Source: Micromonospora sp. NBC_00389
Lineage (GTDB): Bacteria; Actinomycetota; Actinomycetes; Mycobacteriales; Micromonosporaceae
Reading direction: 5' to 3'
NCBI RefSeq assembly: GCF_036059255.1
Contig: NZ_CP107947.1
Span: 1,116,001 to 1,180,000, forward strand
Length of the DNA stretch: 64,000 nucleotides
The notes beneath the pieces are model-generated. The model made no database searches and was not told the origin of the DNA. It worked only from the letters and a program-made list of their open reading frames with translations. Positions 63,201-64,000 of the stretch are shown here, piece by piece. The position numbers were made by a program, and so were the translations under genes. Every line of letters starts with the position of its first letter. Position 1 is the stretch's first letter.

Positions 63201-64000
63201 CCGACGGTGTCCAGCATGTGCGCGGTGGCCAGGGCCAGTGGCAGGCGGAGCACCACATCGAACTTGTGCAGGTTGCGGAGCGCGGCGAGCGGGCCGTCGA
63301 GGGCCTCCCGCACCGTCGACGCGAAGGCCGCTCCCCCGTCCGACAGGTTTCCGGCGGTCAGGGTCAACAGCCCGACCAGGGACCCGATGAGCAGGAACCG
63401 CCGCTCCGGCAGATCCCGACGGGCCAGGCCGGCCAGGCCGATGCAGGCGATCAGACCGGTGAGCAGGACCATCCAGGGCACCGTGACCAGCGCCCATCCC
63501 GAGCGCCACCAGGGCACTCCGTCGACGGCCAGGTACCCCACCCAGTGGGTGGAGCCGCGGACGGCCGACGGGAGTGAGGTCACGCTCGTCGTCACCGCCG
63601 CGCTCTCGGTGTACGGCAGGAACGGGAACCCGTACCGCTGCAGGAGCACCAACGGCACCAGCCACCAGAAGGTGGCCGCGGCCAGTGCGACCGACCACCA
63701 GGCCAGCAGGCGGATCCGCCGCCAGCCCGGCGCACGTGTCACCACGAAGAGAAAAGCCGGCAGTACGGCGCACGCGGCGGCGGCCCCGTTCGCTCCGCCC
63801 ATACAGACGACCGCCAGTCCGCTGAGCGCGGCCGCCCGCCGCAGCGAGCCGCCCGCGGCTCCCTTGACCAGCGGCAGCAGCACCCATGGCGCGACGCAGT
63901 ACGGCAGCAACTCCAGCGAGACCGTGCCAACCAGGGACAGCGCCCGGGGCGAGAGAGCAAAAACCGCGCCCGCCACCAGGCGGGACGCCGGACCACCCAG
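59456..64000 (-). CDS. aftD: Alpha-(1->3)-arabinofuranosyltransferase AftD-like (5'-partial)
   Basis: The frame enters at the right edge and runs to a stop at 59456; the start lies outside. Visible parts: many helices (DUF3367/GT-C core, SLVGTVSLELLPYCVAPWVL, GWALVTVPWMVLLTGLIACI), then long beta domains with F5/8-type C features (AAVDGNSGTSWLTDGARKPV, VDDEIVGAPVTRVEVSTAGG) and a final helical region (AAALPARRHRPSYP, LLGGLVGLGCAVVVVALH). This matches AftD, which adds branching arabinofuranose to arabinan polymers in the actinobacterial envelope. After about 60250 the translation becomes Glu/Arg-rich and is antisense to the acyltransferase gene, so the true end is probably near 60100-60250. 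Confidence 0.88.
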   Translation of the reverse strand: MGGPASRLVAGAVFALSPRALSLVGTVSLELLPYCVAPWVLLPLVKGAAGGSLRRAAALSGLAVVCMGGANGAAAACAVLPAFLFVVTRAPGWRRIRLLAWWSVALAAATFWWLVPLVLLQRYGFPFLPYTESAAVTTSVTSLPSAVRGSTHWVGYLAVDGVPWWRSGWALVTVPWMVLLTGLIACIGLAGLARRDLPERRFLLIGSLVGLLTLTAGNLSDGGAAFASTVREALDGPLAALRNLHKFDVVLRLPLALATAHMLDTVGRIAVIRRFTRPTNMAPRRVALGVTALALLAVTTGAGSAGLAAGGGFWAVPEHWRQATGWLDQHAEPGTTLLVPGSNFAEYGWGRSLDEPAQPLLDSPWAVRSLVPAGSAGNARLLSAIDERLASGTASPGLADVLGRLGVRHLLVRNDLRQPVGGIAWPVLVHRTLNSAPGLFRVAAFGPSSGVKPDLGGAWDYGLHEPYPAVEIYQVDRPTPRATLADAAQPLDLVGAPETLLDLSDAGVLGNRPVILDGDAPAGTGAGTVLADSLRNREVDFGLVRGNTSRTLTPEEQPRLTRAVHDIVDPAWSSSVTSSGYAGVTDVLASSSAADITGPAGLRDPSAAPFAAVDGNSGTSWLTDGARKPVGQWVEVRFKDKIQAGSVELQVVDDEIVGAPVTRVEVSTAGGSYVHLVIGAGRAPLRLALPSGRTTWLRVTIDGVAGPDVPGRRAGIRELRVPGVSPERYLRLPALSDAAAAPEVIALARKAGDRSACTAAGDHYLCATDLIRRGEETGLVARRFDLPAASTPRLTGLARATPATALAVYDELVGGQTFTTSSSWFADPVASSRSLGDGDDGTAWWADPDDPQPSVELHWDKARKVSWVRLRFAASLVAAPPKTVRITGDDGIREVTVDLDGVARFPALRTRSLFVAVTSTVSRVSRSTALFEPQPLPVGLSGVDVEGAPEINQPRDLARTVTLPCGAGPTILINGTSVATTVSGTLRDLRDLRPLRYRACTLDPKPGAKAKPKTDDDRVPLRAGPNELSAPPDRFVVDSVIMTGEPPDRPAVAGADAEPSRRSLTVLGWDDQRRSVEVGSGGGSYLVVPENANPGWRATLDGVRLVPTRIDGWKQAWFVPAGAAGRVELVFTPGEKYGLILRIAGGLLLLLVIAALLPARRHRPSYPVVPASMPTAPVLAIGVPALLGGLVGLGCAVVVVALHRRRMPRPGWIWVPAALGLAAYGTQRWWLPRVSSERVAELLVAIPTGLLLVAIAALLLRFRRVRGKYESPREGRVFGRARGRGLQRWHLRRRPDPGPGHDPGPTFGAPSLHEPPHSLRRPLDEEVAGRRDRDGEGQGEHEEHPERTVHPGESEQAEADLEREEVPQEDAVGDPAEESDHRTAEERARYPARPRADEGGDHEPGDEQEHQMFGDRLDRLGGLDPARAGDRGTGDPEQRAGDEPRRPGGEREDAQPARRGRPQVLVAPPGPASAQAREERGRNRAGGPRGEHGQHDADAEPVQKGGQPEHRESR

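Overview
The window is very GC-rich, with strong third-position GC and frequent GTG starts. It has actinobacterial signatures: an F420-dependent oxidoreductase, an Scr1/DUF397 regulator pair, DUF6230/DUF6114 and DUF3068 envelope proteins, an AftD-type arabinofuranosyltransferase, and a leucine-rich leader peptide ahead of a long-form leuA. Protein style and the dispersed palindromes point to Micromonosporaceae, most likely Micromonospora or a close relative. This is inferred from the sequence alone. It reads as chromosome, not plasmid or phage. I saw no transposase, integrase or CRISPR array.

Layout. 1-8 kb: the start of a secreted beta-helix protein, an MFS exporter, a repeat-rich gap, a secreted 5'-nucleotidase, a gamma-glutamylcyclotransferase-like protein with a metallophosphoesterase, and a GAF-GAF-GGDEF diguanylate cyclase. 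8-19 kb: lysC-asd, which starts the aspartate amino-acid pathway, with an internal start for the LysC beta subunit; a lipoprotein; a nitroreductase; an ArsR-type regulator divergent from an MFS pump; leuA with its attenuator; another MFS pump; and an HNH nuclease lipoprotein. 19-25 kb: a complete five-gene Dpp/Opp peptide importer. 25-32 kb: recR-ybaB, then a regulator/hydrolase/DUF998 insert, dnaX and the SRP RNA, i.e. DNA replication and repair plus protein targeting.

32-44 kb is the accessory part. It has tRNA-Ser(GGA), a methyltransferase, a three-gene Scr1/DUF397 cluster, an MFS pump, and a DUF1349 gene flanked by 60-bp direct repeats that carry a LexA-box-like palindrome. It continues with a secreted carboxylesterase, a GntR-TetR fusion regulator, a secreted beta-propeller protein, and a TetR-controlled F420 oxidoreductase with an SDR. 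45-54 kb: tRNA-Ser(CGA), deoD, a TetR-thioesterase pair, the remains of an FtsX-type permease, tadA with its companion gene, an M23 lipoprotein, a PolX-like PHP protein, a DMT exporter and a DUF885 peptidase.

54-64 kb is an envelope region: DUF6230-DUF6114 with paired operator-like palindromes, a methyltransferase, DUF3068, a membrane acyltransferase, and AftD running off the right edge. The acyltransferase and AftD frames overlap tail-to-tail by 822 bases. Convergent gene pairs are usually separated by strong perfect hairpins. Two further hairpins lie inside same-strand gene sets (dppA/dppB and DUF6230/DUF6114), where they may set transcript ratios.
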